Below are positions 11,313-38,220 of a stretch of DNA of 64,000 nt, in pieces. The DNA lies in contig CM019703.1 of the NCBI GenBank assembly GCA_009760885.1, forward strand, positions 8,839,959 through 8,903,958, read 5' to 3'. The first letter of the stretch is position 1. Each line of letters begins with the position of its first letter. The position numbers and the translations under genes are program-made. The stretch is from Achatina immaculata. Taxonomy: Eukaryota > Mollusca > Gastropoda > Stylommatophora > Achatinidae. Under the pieces are notes generated by a model. That model did not search any database. It saw only the letters and a list, made by a program, of their open reading frames with translations, and had not been told where the DNA came from.

Positions 11313-12315
11313 AGTTCCAGCATTATTTCCCAATCTTGCCTCTATGACATGTCACATGGCTACTTTTAAATATTTCATGAAAAAGAAAAGGTCAGACGTT
11401 AACGAAATTGTTACTGTTGGCAACCTCGACGTTTGAGAAAATGGACAAGTTAAACTAAATATCCCCAAAGCGGGACACAATTTTGGAGTTCAAAATACAC
11501 ATATAAAGAGATTAAATTACACAAGATCACATTAATGAGTTAAAATCACATGTACACCACGCACTGACTTCACATTGTTCTTCCTACCAAAAAAAAAAAA
11601 AAAAAATGACGCTTTTGAATTGACCTTTGAAAGACGTAAGTATGAATATATTCTTAAGCATCTCTGGATAATGGATAATGTGGATGAGATTTACAGATGC
11701 TGGGGAAAAGAAAATGGAATCTAGAGCACCATTGCAAGCAGCGGAAAAAAAAACTAACCAATTGCAAAATTTTGTTGTAAATATTAGGTTGATGGAACAG
11801 TGCTGCGAAAAATGTGAGAGATTTAGAACAGTGCAGCGCTAGATTCTGAGACTTGTATGTATGAAATTTCATGATCAGTCTGTTACACAGAACTATTTTA
11901 AAATTTAACGTTGAACTAGTAATGTACATCAGTGTTTTACATATATACTGATAAGTGGAACTGACTTTCATTGCCAACAACGAACAGCCATGAGATCTTT
12001 GCAGACTCTTCAGAAATCACCACATTTGTTACTCACTGTTTGTTTGTTTGCTGAATTTCTATTAACGCTGATGTATAATACTGTTAAGCATATACTTTCC
12101 TAGCCTTCATCTATCTATCTCTCCCTTATTTTTTTTTCTTTCCGTTTATCTGAAGTGTTTTAAGGTTTTCCTGTTCCCTCATACTTTACTTCTGCTTTGA
12201 ATTTAGTCATGGATGTTTAAAAGACACACAAAAAAAAAAAAACAACAACAACGACAAAACTTGGAAATTTCAGCTTAAAGAAGAACTGCATGAAGTTTCT
12301 TGTTATTCGACTTAC
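11313..12315. other. Unassigned AT-rich sequence
   Basis: Contains A-runs near 11588 and 12229. No gene or repeat family recognised. Confidence 0.4.
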
Positions 12316-12319
12316 AAGC

Positions 12320-12602
12320 TTTAAAATATGTTTGTATGTGGATGTAGAAGTATGTATGTATGTGTATGTAGAAGTGTGTGTGTATGTGTAGTATGTGTAT
12401 GTGTGTATATATGTATGTATGTAGAAGTATGTATGTATGTATGTGTATGTAGAAGTATGTATGTATGTGCATGTAGAAGTATGTATGTATGTGCGTGTAG
12501 AAGTATGTATGCATGTGTATGTAGAAGTATGTATGTATGTATGTATAAGTATGTAGAAATATGTACATGTGTGTATATATGTGTATGTAGAAGTATGTGT
12601 GT
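12320..12602. repeat. GTATGTAT-type microsatellite with GTAGAA punctuation
   Basis: GTATGTAT/GTGT tetranucleotides are interrupted at intervals by TGTAGAAGTATG, giving a compound tract with open but meaningless frames. Confidence 0.9.
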
Positions 12603-13074
12603 GGTAAAAAAATATCATTACGGCTGGGCCCATAAATCAGTGTAACTAACCGAACTTCCAAAACAAACAGAGCAGATCCTTATCCAGTTTCAAGGCCCTT
12701 CATTTAACCAAACTGTAAAACTGGGTACCTTTCACCTGTGTTAGGGAACTGCTTCTGAAAACAAAAGAACGTCTGTGCGCAAGGCGAGATGCAAATAAAT
12801 CACATTTTACTCAGTGGTTATCAGCGCCAGGTAAACTGGAATAATCATTTAATTATCAGCCCCATGTACGTGAGACGACATTCACATTGAAATCATGTGA
12901 ACAGGAACTTTCTTAACTTTTATAATATGTTCCTTCTTCTTTTCTCATTGCTTGTATTTTTGTTTGAAAAAATGCGAGCAGTGAACATAATATTTTTTAT
13001 GTTAGTGTAGCTAAAGCTAGCTAGCTCTCTCCTAACATACGAGAGAGAATACAAAAGTAAAGGCAGCATACACT

Positions 13075-13560
13075 CTAATACCTATAATGGAGGAAATGAA
13101 CGTAACAGTCATATGACTTCTCCACATTGCCTCCCTGTAAGCCGATGCACATCTTGTTTCTTTTCAACAGCTTCTTCATTTCTTGGGACAAGAACCTTTT
13201 CGGCTGCTCCTGAACCAAGGTTTGCACGGCTTCATTAACCTCATCATCAGAGACGAACCTGCGACAGCCTTTATGTTGGCCGAAGACGTGAAATCGCATA
13301 GCGCCAGATCAGGGCTGTGATGGGGTGGGGACACAAGGAAGACGTTCAAACCGCAGTTGTTGCACTGCCTCCCCCGTTGCATTATCATGTGCCTGTTATG
13401 TTTACAATTGCTCTCCCCACTTTACAACTTTCCACCCATTCATAAACATTTCGTTGAGTAATGATGTTTTCGCTTCCATACTGAACCAACATTGTAGGGT
13501 GAATTAATTAAATCTCACATGTTCAACAATGGTGCAATCCCGCAGCGGAGCGTCCATGTT
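13075..13560 (-). pseudogene. Internally deleted mariner-like transposase
   Basis: The minus strand begins at an ATG (MDAPLRDCTIVEHV). It continues with an HTH-like segment (ITQRNVYEWVESCKVGR) typical of the mariner paired-type DNA-binding region. It then jumps to the C-terminal half: a remnant of the HDNA motif, SPPHHSPDLALCDF (the Y/HSPDLAP-D-F motif after the second catalytic Asp) and the tail FHVFGQHKGCRRFVSDDEV onward. The central catalytic region is missing and frames shift. The class (Tc1/mariner, DD-D/E transposase) is clear from the motifs; the subfamily is not. Terminal inverted repeats were not confidently located. Confidence 0.82.
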
Positions 13561-14227
13561 TGAAACTTTGGCTTTAATTAAACTAGAGGAAGAGAGCTGC
13601 GCTGTGTGTGTTCAAACTACCCATCAGCCATTGCGAACGTGTGTTGCGTCAGGTTCTATGCGTTGCTGTTATCGTGTAATTTATAATTTGCCTTTACTTC
13701 TTGATTCTCTCTCACATTTTATATTTATGGAGGGACATAATGGAATGTTCATAAAATGTATGTTTTTCTTTCACCATTACAGACAATGAAATGTCAGAAT
13801 TTGTGTATTAACATTTGCAATGACCTTTTATTATAGAAAATGAGAAGCACAACCTTAGTTCCAAGGCACCACAATGGTTCTCAGAATGGGAAATGCACCT
13901 CATATGTAGAATAATCACAACCTTCAGTGTAAAAGTAAATCTGACACGAAAGGGAAAATCATGAAGATCGTCAAGGGATATAATCTGAAAATTGTACAGA
14001 AATCTGTCTCTGAAAATTATGGGGTTGTGGACCTTGATGGGTGGAATAATATTTTGTTTACAAACACGTCAGCGAAATAAAGCAAGCATTTGTTAATATT
14101 TCAGTGTTCAATAGACAATGCTACCTAGGACTTTTGTCTCGTTCAGCAAAATGTTCTGTGTACGATCTGCTTCTCAAAGGCTGTAAGTGCACGACAGAGT
14201 CGGCTGTTTATTTATCCTAGACTAGAG

Positions 14228-14430
14228 CAGTGTTTTTCAACGTGAATCGCACGCCCCACAAGGGGGTAATATGAATACTTTTTTTTTTTTTTTGGGGGGG
14301 GGGCAGTTAGAATTTATTTACATGATACATTTTCATAACTTGGTTGACTGCTATGCTGCGGAGGAGAGGGGGCATTAAAATCTTTGAGGTTCTGAGGTGC
14401 GGCACGATTATAAAAGATTGGGAAACACTG
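14228..14430. mobile_element. hAT-type MITE
   Basis: The ends read CAGTGTTTTTCAA and TTGGGAAACACTG, imperfect inverted repeats of the hAT CAGTGTTT type. The flanks gactagag (14220-14227) and gcctagag (14431-14438) form an 8-bp target duplication with one mismatch, the size expected for hAT. The interior has a T-run/G-run and no coding capacity. Confidence 0.75.
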
Positions 14431-14589
14431 GCCTAGAGACAGCCTTTTGCCGTGATGCTACTAAATCATGAGTTACTAAGCCTTCTTTCTGGAACCCCCC
14501 CCCCCCCCCCCGGTCCCTCTTGACCAAATTCATTTCACTTTTACAGCCAAAATTTCGTTCTCTGACGGCCATGTTCTAACCCTAGTCTG

Positions 14590-14785
14590 GAAGTGTTTAT
14601 TACAGTGTCCCACGACTGGAAGTGTTTATTACAGTGTCCCACGACTGGAAGTGTTTATTACAGTGTCCCACGACTGGAAGTGTTTATTACAGTGTTCCAC
14701 GACTGGAAGTGTTTATTACAGTGTCCCACGACTGGAAGTGTTTATTACAGTGTTCCACGACTGGAAGTGTTTATTACAGTGTTCC
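14590..14785. repeat. 29-bp minisatellite, about 7 copies
   Basis: The unit GGAAGTGTTTATTACAGTGT plus CCCACGACT repeats head to tail with CCC/TTC variation. The period is not a multiple of three, so the same peptide appears in three frames (MFITVSHDWKC and relatives). Confidence 0.95.
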
Positions 14786-15054
14786 ACAACCTTTTTCAAT
14801 CAGAGTTCTTGGAATTTTTTTTTTTCCATATCCTGAGGTACCTATGTATTAATATTATCTCCTACATGATGATGATTTCTTTGAGCAGTTTTTCATATCC
14901 CACAAAACAGCTCCTTCACATATTGAAAAGATACTGAGCAGTTGAGCTTATTTGTGTGTGTGTGTGTGTGTGAGCCTTATTGAGTCGTGAACTTTAGGAG
15001 CAAAGTTGAATACTTTTAAAATATTTTGAATATAATATCTTTGCTATCATTTCA

Positions 15055-15890
15055 TAAGTAATCTGACAGCCTCTAAAAACAGTAGTTGTAAACTGAAACA
15101 GTCGTAAGTAATCTGACAGCCTCTAAACGCAGTAGTTGTAAATTGAAAGTCTTAAGTAATCTGACAGCCTCTAAACGCAGTAGTTGTAAACTGAAACAGT
15201 CGTAAGTAATCTGACAGCCTCTAAACACAGTAGTTGTAAACTGAAAAGTCGTAAGTAATCTGACAGCCTCTAAATGCAGTAGTTGTAAACTGAAAGTCGT
15301 AAGTAATCTGACAGCCTCTAAACGCAGTAGTTGTAAATGAAACAGTCATAAGTAATCTGCAAGCCTCTAAACACAGTAGTTGTAAACTGAAACTAAGTAA
15401 TCTGACAGCCTCTAAACACAGTAGTTGTAAATTGAAACAGTCAAAAGTAATCTGCAAGCCTCTAAACACAGTAGTTGTAAACTGAAACAGTCGTAAGTAA
15501 TCTGCAAGCCTCTAAACACAGTAGTTGTAAACTGAAACAGTCATAAGTAATCTGACAGCCTCTAAACACAGTAGTTGTAAACTGTAACAGTCATAAGTAA
15601 TCTGATAGCCTCTAAACACAGTAGTTGTAAACTGTAACAGTCATAAGTAATCTGATAGCCTCTAAACACAGTAGTTGTAAACTGTAACAGTCATAAGTAA
15701 TCTGATAGCCTCTAAACACAGTAGTTGTAAACTGTAACAGTCATAAGTAATCTGATAGCCTCTAAACACAGTAGTTGTAAACTGTAACAGTCATAAGTAA
15801 TCTGACAGCCTCTAAACACAGTAGTTGTAAACTGTAACATTCATAAGTAATCTGATAGCCTCTAAACACAGTAGTTGTAAACTGAAACAG
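15055..15890. repeat. 46-50-bp minisatellite, about 17 copies
   Basis: The unit contains TAAGTAATCTGACAGCCTCT, then AAACACAGTAGTTGTAAACTG and AACAGTCA. Copies at 15590-15890 have an exact 50-bp period and are nearly identical. Copies at the left end are more diverse and shorter by 3-5 bp. There are no unique spacers, so it is not a CRISPR array. Confidence 0.95.
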
Positions 15891-16289
15891 TCTATATCTA
15901 AAATTATTGTTGAGTTTATCTGCATCTTATTCTGTTCAAGACCCACGTTAGCATTAGCAAATTAGACATCCATCTGGGGCGCAGACCTCAGAAAGGCATA
16001 GTACTGACCACTGGGGTTAATAGCTTCATAGTGATCAGGCCGCGAAGGAACATAGCACTGTTCCAGATTCTGTGACATGTCACGGGAGAAGATAAGTTTT
16101 CCCATGACCCTACTCGAGACATACTGATATCTCACGAATAATATCAACCACATAAACCATATACCAACCACTTAAACCATACACCGGTTTTCAAAACTAC
16201 GTGACACACAAGTTCTAAGCTGTGCTTTCCCCCAAAAAGTCTTCTTCTTCTCTTTCTTTCTTAATCCTTCACTTGTTTTTTTTTCCCTT

Positions 16290-16740
16290 TGTAAGATACA
16301 CTATGGGGGCCTAGTTGGCGGAGTGGTTAGGTGCCTGTAAGATACACTATGGGGGCCTGGTTGGCCGAGTGGTTAGGTGCCGGTAAGATACACTATGGGG
16401 GCCTGGTTGGCCGAGTGGTAAGGTGCCTGTAAGATACACTATGGGGGCCTAGTTGGCCGAGTGGTTAGATGCCCTGTTTACTAATACGGTGGTACTGGGT
16501 TCAAAAACTCCAGCAGTGGTGATATATATATATATATATGGTCTCACCACACCAAAAATTCCACAGGATCCACCCAGCCTTTAAAAATGGGTACCAGAGA
16601 AATCTGGGAAAGTAGATATAGTCAAGCATGATCTGACAACATCACACTTTCATATGCCGAAGGTCATCGAAAAACGGGCCTAACATTGTATCCACAATAT
16701 ACCTTAATGGCATGGAAATAGGAATCTTACCTTTTTTCAA
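16290..16740 (+). mobile_element. tRNA-headed SINE with a four-fold repeated head
   Basis: GGGGGCCTGGTTGGCCGAGT followed by GGTTAGGTGCC is the 5' head with its A box. It occurs four times in a 46-bp tandem (about 16306-16475), separated by TGTAAGATACACTAT. Only the last head continues into the B-box region (GGTACTGGGTTCAAAAACTCC) and the SINE body (GGGTACCAGAGAAATCTGGG, then the CATCACACTTTCATATGCCG block) ending near 16740. Confidence 0.88.
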
Positions 16741-17209
16741 AGACACACTATGGTGTATTTTAAAACAGCGCGAATCAGTCAGATAGATAAATGACATATT
16801 ACTTCTCTTTGGAGTTTGCATATTATAGTAATCTTACATGGGTCTACTGCGTTCAAATAAACTGGAAATGGGATAGTCTCCCTTGCATACTGTAGTGTAA
16901 AATAGGAACGAGGTATGGAAGTATGTGCGTTCATTTAATGAAGAACTGAATTGTGATATGTTCACTTTATGTATAATCTCATAACGTTAGAATAATGTAT
17001 AGCTTGCAGTTTGGGTTAAAAATCTTGAAATCATCATTTAGCAGATCGAAAGTATCCATATAATTTTTGCATTTTTGAAAAAAAAATATTATAGAGCTTC
17101 AGTCTGTTAACAGAAACTATACTAGTATGTACAAAACTATACTGTCTAATCATCCATCAGACTCGTCATGTACTGATCAGCTACTCGTCTATTCACATAT
17201 CTATATATA
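16741..17209 (-). other. Downstream region / probable 3' UTR of the THSD1-like gene
   Basis: AT-rich sequence directly following the stop codon. A possible ATTAAA polyadenylation signal lies at about 16934-16939 on the minus strand. No AATAAA was seen on that strand in the interval. The transcript end is a guess. Confidence 0.35.
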
Positions 17210-32194
<14,985 letters not shown>

Positions 32195-32199
32195 CTTGA

Positions 32200-32819
32200 A
32201 CAAAACAGAATTAGGAGCATGAATCCTTTTGTCCGCTCATAAATTATGCCTTAGAGACAAGTACAGAAATGAAGAATTAAGCCTGGGAAAAAATTGCGTG
32301 CTCTAAAGTTGTGAATGTCTGTTTGATAATGCGTTATAAAGATCTCAGGGTCCGGCTAGTTCAAGAGATCTTGCAAGACAACTCTACGAGTATACACTAA
32401 TTTATCTACGTTCACAGTAGCTGACAGAATGTGCTGGGAACTAAATGTCTAGTTGTATATTACATACAAGTACTTTCTTTCATAAGAAACAGTCAATAGC
32501 ACGTGTGAAGGGTCATTTTTAATAGAAGATGAAAGAAACAAAAAGATTAATATTATTCCTAACATGGTTTCATAATCGCCAGACGGAACTCAAGGGAGAT
32601 AACAAGTAAAAAGATATACAATTCTCATTCTACGGTTGTCTTTCTTCCATGAGGATGATGTCATTGAGAAAGCTTGGTTCGTTATGTTTAAAATAAAAAC
32701 AAACGTATTTGTTATTCTAGCCACTAATATAATGACGATGAATGTGTGTCTGTGTGTGTGTGTTTATACACACGTGCGTATAATGCATTAGTTAATCGTT
32801 TCTACTTTTATGATTAAGT
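32200..32819. other. Presumed intron upstream of exon A
   Basis: AT-rich; a (GT)n of about 20 nt lies near 32742. No signal-peptide exon was found. Confidence 0.4.
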
Positions 32820-32837
32820 TGCAAATGAAAGCTTTTT

Positions 32838-32838
32838 G

Positions 32839-32889
<51 letters not shown>

Positions 32890-32898
32890 GGATGGATG
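32838..32898. repeat. (GATA)n microsatellite
   Basis: About 13 GATA units followed by GATG variants. Confidence 0.97.
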
Positions 32899-33030
32899 TG
32901 TACTGCTGGTTCAAGACTCACTGCCCTTTCTTCTACAGCCTCCAAGTTCTGACTTCATATCCCCGTGACACACTTCAGCGTCCACATAGCAACGTTCACT
33001 GTGGTAGCTGCGCTGGATCAAATCGTCTAT

Positions 33031-33936
33031 CTCTCTCTGAACCTTAAGTGCCCAGGGCACATGGGGCTTCCGGAAAGGTTTTCCACAAATGCCTGTCCTT
33101 CGCCTTTTTTTCTGCTCCTGCCCAGGTGAGCCCTCTATTGCTCAACATCCTCTCTGTTGTTCTTCTCCATTGTCTCTTTTGGTCTACCCTTACTTCTGTT
33201 CCCCTGTGGTGTCCAGCTTAGTGTTATTTTTGGTAGTGAGTTGTCAGTCATTCAGAGCACATGTCCCAACCATCGCCAGCGTCTTTCCTCAATAATTGTT
33301 GTCAGTGGCTTCATCTGCATTTCTGCTAATAAGATGTTATTTCTTATGGTGTTTGGCCAAAATATTTTTCTCATTCTTCTTAAACATTTAGTCTGGAAAG
33401 AATTCAGCTTGTTTTCTATGGTTTTGGTGATTTTCCAGCATTCACTTCCATAGAGTAGTACACTTAGAACATTACTCTTAAATATCCTGATTTTCATATT
33501 TATGCTTAGTTTTTTTTTTATTTCCATATAGTCTGCAGCATTGCAAAAGCCTGGTTTGCTCTAGTAAGTCTGCTGTTGATGTCCTCTGTGCTGTCTCCAT
33601 TTTCTACTACTCTGCTGCCAAGGTATAAAAATTCGTTGACCTCCTCTACTAACTTGCTATCTACTCTGAGTACATTTCTGTTGTTCACATTTTGCTTCAT
33701 TAACTTTGTCTTTCCTACGTTGATCTTTAGTCCTATGTTGTTTGCATTCTGAGTTAGCTTGTTTATTTTATCTTGCATATCTTTGTGACTGCTTGATAGT
33801 AGACAAATATCATCCGCAAAGTCAAGGTCCTCCAGCACTGTGTCAAGGGTCCATTGTAATCCTCTGCGTTTGTCTGATATTGCCTCCTTCATTAACCAGT
33901 CTACTGCCAAGATAAATAATGTTGGTGATAGTACAC
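33031..33936 (-). mobile_element. RTE-c LINE, 5'-truncated, with target duplication
   Basis: The minus strand begins inside the RT at CVLSPTLFILAVDWLMKEA. It has the catalytic FADDICLLSS box, NVGKTKLMK and FLYLGSRVV. It then shifts frame into VLLYGSECWKITKT, RRMRKIFWPNTIRNNILLAE and RRWRWLGHVL, and ends in CACTTAAGGTTCAGAGAGAG. A 14-bp direct repeat ATCAAATCGTCTAT flanks it (33017-33030 and 33937-33950). This is the textbook product of target-primed reverse transcription. Confidence 0.93.
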
Positions 33937-34079
33937 ATCAAATCGTCTATACCATGGTTTAATAATACAGGATTACTTTAGGGGGAGGGGCATTTTCTTT
34001 GGTTTTTCTGTCTCTGCTAAAATCCTGGACAATCTTCCGTTCTAATCTGAAGCTCTGGAGTTGAAGGAAAAAAGATTAA

Positions 34080-34226
34080 GATGACAAGAGCGATATAGAC
34101 GGGTAGCAAACATCAAGAGATGGACAGGATTCAGTCTGGCCCGGTGTGTCTCGAAAGACAGGAATGGAAGAAGAAGATGGGAGATGTGTTATAGCCAAAC
34201 TTTCAGGAGTTGACGGCACAAGATGA
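34080..34226 (+). mobile_element. Short LINE 3' end with (ATG)n tail
   Basis: The plus strand encodes a degraded VANIKRWTGFSLARCVSKDR-like C-terminal region and ends GACGGCACAAGATGATGATG. Confidence 0.55.
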
Positions 34227-34574
34227 TGATGAATCTAAAATTTAAATTGATTTTTTTTTCCTGTCCAGCTTGAAGTCAAGTTCTGGATCTTCAGTTTTGA
34301 CAAAATGATGGGGAAATTTTCGTTAGTCATCTCTTCTGTTATATCAAGCAAGGGGTAGTGTTTCAATTCCTCCTAATTAGGTCGAATTTGACGTCTCTGA
34401 TATCAACAACACGGACCGGAAATTCAGCTTCTTATTCCTCTAAAAAATGAGTGGAATTTGTGAATTGTTGATATTTTTCTTAGTCTGTTTCGCTGGAAAA
34501 AAAAAAAGTCCGTTCGCTATTTCCCGTCCCCAATGACAAATCATTCATCGTTCTCAGTTCTGTGGGACTTGTGG

Positions 34575-35002
34575 CGTTCCAGAGTGTGCGACATTTTGTA
34601 CGTCCTGTGGTTTCCCAAAGTGTGCTACATTTTGTACGACCTGTGGTTTTCCAAAGTGTGCTACATTTTGTACGACCTGTGGTTTTCCAAAGTGTGCTAC
34701 ATTTTGTACGACCTGTGGTTGTCCAAAGTGTGCTACATTTTGTGCGACCTGTGGTTGTCCAAAGTGTGCTACATTTTGTGCGACCTGTGGTTGTCCAAAG
34801 TGTGCTACATTTTGTGCGACCTGTGGTTGTCCAAAGTGTGCTACATTTTGTACGTCCTGTGGTTGTCCAAAGTGTGCTACATTTTGTATAACCTGTGGTT
34901 GTCCAAAGTGTGCTACATTTTGTACGACCTGTAGTTGTCCAAAGTGTGCTACATTTTGTGCGACCTGTGGTTTTCCAAAATGTGCTACATTTTGTGCCTG
35001 GT
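34575..35002. repeat. 36-bp minisatellite, about 11 copies
   Basis: The unit TGTGGTTGTCCAAAGTGTGC plus TACATTTTGTGCGACC repeats with few variants (GTT/GTC, GCG/ACG). The period is a multiple of three, hence open frames such as SKVCYILYDLWL that are not considered genes. Confidence 0.95.
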
Positions 35003-35109
35003 GAGGTGCTAGGCTGTTAAAACATTTTTATTAGGACCTTTTTCTGTCACGGATTAAAAAAAATTAACTGATAGATTCTTAATTTTCTGTGATTTCATGA
35101 CAGTTGCAT

Positions 35110-35455
35110 TGGGGAGAGGGGGAGGTGGTGAAGATGCCTATCCAATGAGGCAATCACCGACGACCCAGAGCTGATAAGCCAGCGTCAGGGTTAGTGAACC
35201 ATAGCTGATCAAGACCCTGATTCACCTCTTCGTTGGTACCCCCAGTAACAGGCCTAGCCTGGCTAACTGGGCAGGGATCGCCATAGTCTCCGTGGTGGTG
35301 GAGTCTGCTAAAGAAGCATTGCACACCCCCTGTTTTTTAGGTGTACTCCGGGACTGAAAAAATGGCCGCCATAACCCGCTTCCACGATGATGTGCCTCAA
35401 CATCTCTACAGCATCGACTGCAAAGAACAACAGCTCGCAGTTACAGGGAGTTCAT
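35110..35455 (-). mobile_element. Family B repeat copy, minus strand
   Basis: Reverse complement of the 62.0-kb copy: TGTAACTGCGAGCTG, TTCTTTGCAGTCGATGCTGT, GACTCCACCACCACGGAGAC, GTTACTGGGGGTACCAACG and TCAGCTATGGTTCACTAACC in the same order. Confidence 0.85.
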
Positions 35456-35611
35456 ACAAGTACAAAACAGCTGCAAAGAATTGTGATTTTGTTTTATTTA
35501 TGTGCCAAAACAGTTTTTTTTTATTAATTGATAATACCTTGAGAGTTTGTTTATTTCTGTGTATATGTCTTTATTTTCCTTCGTTTGTCCTGATTATTAT
35601 TATTATTATTA

Positions 35612-35945
35612 TTGGCGGCCTGGTTAGCTGAGTGGTTAGCGGAGTGGTTAGCTGAGTGGTTAGCGGAGTGGTTAGCTGAGTGGTTAGGCGCTCGGTGTAC
35701 TAATCCGGTAGTACCGGGTTCAGTCCCAGCAGTGGGATTTTTTCTGGTACACACACACACAAAGGCCCTGGGGTTCAGCCAGCTTCTAAAAACGGGTACC
35801 AGAGAAATCTGGGAAGGTAAATGAGGCCAGACGTGATACTGACCACATCACACTTTCATGTGCCGAAGGTCTTGGAAATACGGGACTAACACCATATTCC
35901 CCGGTATGCCCTAATGGCACGGAAACGGGAATTTTACCTTTTTAC
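35612..35945 (+). mobile_element. tRNA-headed SINE with amplified A-box segment
   Basis: GGCGGCCTGGTTAGCTGAGT starts the element. The 12-bp segment GTGGTTAGCTGA/GTGGTTAGCGGA is repeated five times (about 35625-35690) before the normal B box (GTACCGGGTTCAGTCCC) and the standard body and tail (AACGGGAATTTTACC). Confidence 0.9.
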
Positions 35946-35949
35946 CATT

Positions 35950-36350
35950 ATTATTATATACCCTCCTGGAAAGCGTTGACGATCATGCTTCCTCCTCTTG
36001 TGTAGTCCCTGGTGTTTTCGATTAGTTCAGATGCTTTTCTTTTTCGCTGCCACTTGGTCAATCCACTGAAATATTTTTCTCTTGGGTTTTCTTTCGTCCT
36101 TTTTTTCCCTTGAATTTTCCAGTGATTACTAGATTGTCCAACTTCTGTCTTCTCATGATACGTCCAAGAAATTTTTTACTATCTTTTTCTTATCATTTTG
36201 ACTTGTTTTCGTTGTTCTGAAACTTCTTTTATGACCTCATCGTTTGTTTTTTTTTCTGTCCATTTAGAGTATCTGTTGCTTCCATTTTCTTTATCATCTT
36301 TTTACTGACTGACAAATTTCACAACCGTATAGCAATTTTAGTACTGTAAT
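35950..36350 (-). mobile_element. RTE-d LINE 3' fragment
   Basis: Shares GATTAGTTCAGATGCTTTTC, CTTGAATTTTCCAGTGATTA and the GTCCAAGAAATTTT block with 30110-30300 and 31240 onward. It provides the uninterrupted order of those blocks. Confidence 0.8.
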
Positions 36351-38220
36351 ACCGTTTTCATCTCTTTATGAACATCTTGTCAGTGTCTTATTCATGCATA
36401 AATAGCTACATTTGCCGTAGCTATTCGTTATTTTATTTCGTCAGTTACTTGTTATTTTCTTGATTTGCGGTTACCATTTGACTCACTGAGTATCAATACA
36501 GTACTGGTGCAAGGGAAGTAATAAGGTTTAACAGTTAAATCGTGTGGATGAGAATACTTCAAGAACCCTCAGTAAACATTCACGAGTAAATCAAGAGACT
36601 TTGTCAAAACTCAGTACTTTAGGTGAATGAATACTTAACTGGGAGTTGTCACGAGAAAAGTATTAAGACAGTTCTAGGACACGGCAAGGAAAGTGTGTGA
36701 CGAGATGAAATAGTACGAGGGAAACCTCGGGAATTATAGCGAAAGCTGGTAATATAAACAACTGGAAGAGGAGAGGGTTAATGAGGTTAGGTCAAGGTCA
36801 GATTAGAGGTCAGGACAGATAGAGATGTAAGATACAGAGATATGGTTAGATAAGAGGAAGAGTAGAAGAAAGCTTGCTAGAGTCATATAAGAACTGTTCA
36901 ACCTTCTGCGAAATAAAGGACATAATTTTGGCTAGGAACATATCCAGATGTAGGATACTTGTCAGTTTTTGGTCTTGTGGGACAAAGAGTGTTTTTTTTT
37001 TCCTAGTAGTTAGCTTAGGACGTAGATTTGTGGTTTTTTGGGGTAGCCTGCTCATCTCGGGTTTTGATTCATTTGTAGCGGAATTGTTTTCGGAACGAAG
37101 GTTTTGTAAGTTTGCATTGAGTATCTATTTGTTCTAATGGAGTGGCGATTTTCGTCGGAACTCTTTTTATGATATATCTTGATGATTTGAATTTTTCTGG
37201 TTTTCGATTCAATCCATTCTTCATCCTTTCATCAACATCTATCCCCACATTAGATGTAGTAGTTCTTGGAAACTATAAACTGGCGACTCTGTTTTTGATA
37301 AAATGTATATTCATTGTATTGTTCTGTTGATTGAGAGACTGGTTTTCATTCAGTCGCGTGGCTAAAGACATCTATTGTAGTGTATGATTGTTGAAAACCT
37401 GTGGTGTACTTTTACTTCAGGTATAATTCAGTAACATCGTAGTTGATTCCAGTTTTTGGAATAGTCATAAAATTCTCTCAAGAGAATGTTTCAGAAATAC
37501 AGTCATACATCAGTGGCACTGTTCCATTTCAGTGGTACGAAACAACGTCAACTACCGTATCCGCCATTGTCGAGTCAGAAAAGAAATACAAGTACTCGAA
37601 ATGGAGAAGCAAACAGGTTGGGGTTTTTTTCGACCATAAATCAACAGGTGGAGTTTTTCGACCATAAATTAACTGGAGAAGGGAGCCATTATGTTGCTAG
37701 AAACATAGCATCCGAACAACAGTGTTATCGTTGCAGAATATCGGGATATTTCAAGGTCTTTTATGAACAATGAACGTAGAGGAGAACATCTAAGATATTA
37801 TGACTCTTATATGACTCCCATACAAGATATAACAATCCGAGAATGTCATAGCACAGACAGGGCTGGTACTTCAGTTCATTCTAGTATTTTTAAGTTATTC
37901 AGAGAGTTTATGTCCCTCAAGTTGCATTAGAGTTCTCTGGCCAAACATTGATACTCCTGGCTTTTATCTTATCAAGTATCATACAGTAAACTACGTACAT
38001 TCCCGGCCCTGTCATCTGTCTCCTTCAGAAACTCTTTTAAGTGATTTTGTGAGGTTTTCTTATCCAATTTTGTGAGGGTGGACAATTTGTGAATGTGATT
38101 ATTTATATACGGTAGAGAACTAATGTAATGCGAACAGCAGATATTTGTATAAGTCGGTGACTCATGCTGTGTTACGTACGCCTTCGGTGATGAAAATGTT
38201 TTGAAATAATAGGAGATTAT
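36351..38220. other. Unassigned AT-rich sequence
   Basis: No exon, RNA or repeat family recognised over almost 1.9 kb. Confidence 0.4.

Noticed and set aside
12217..12661. Tyr/Thr/His- and Cys/Val-rich frames
   Set aside because: Arise from the GTAT/GTGT microsatellite.
15055..15890. CRISPR-like regular array
   Set aside because: Whole 46-50-bp units repeat with no unique spacers, in a eukaryotic context. It is a minisatellite. The same applies to the arrays at 40620, 46088 and 53345.
36874..37773. Several frames of 60-95 codons
   Set aside because: Random-looking composition, no motifs, no splice support.
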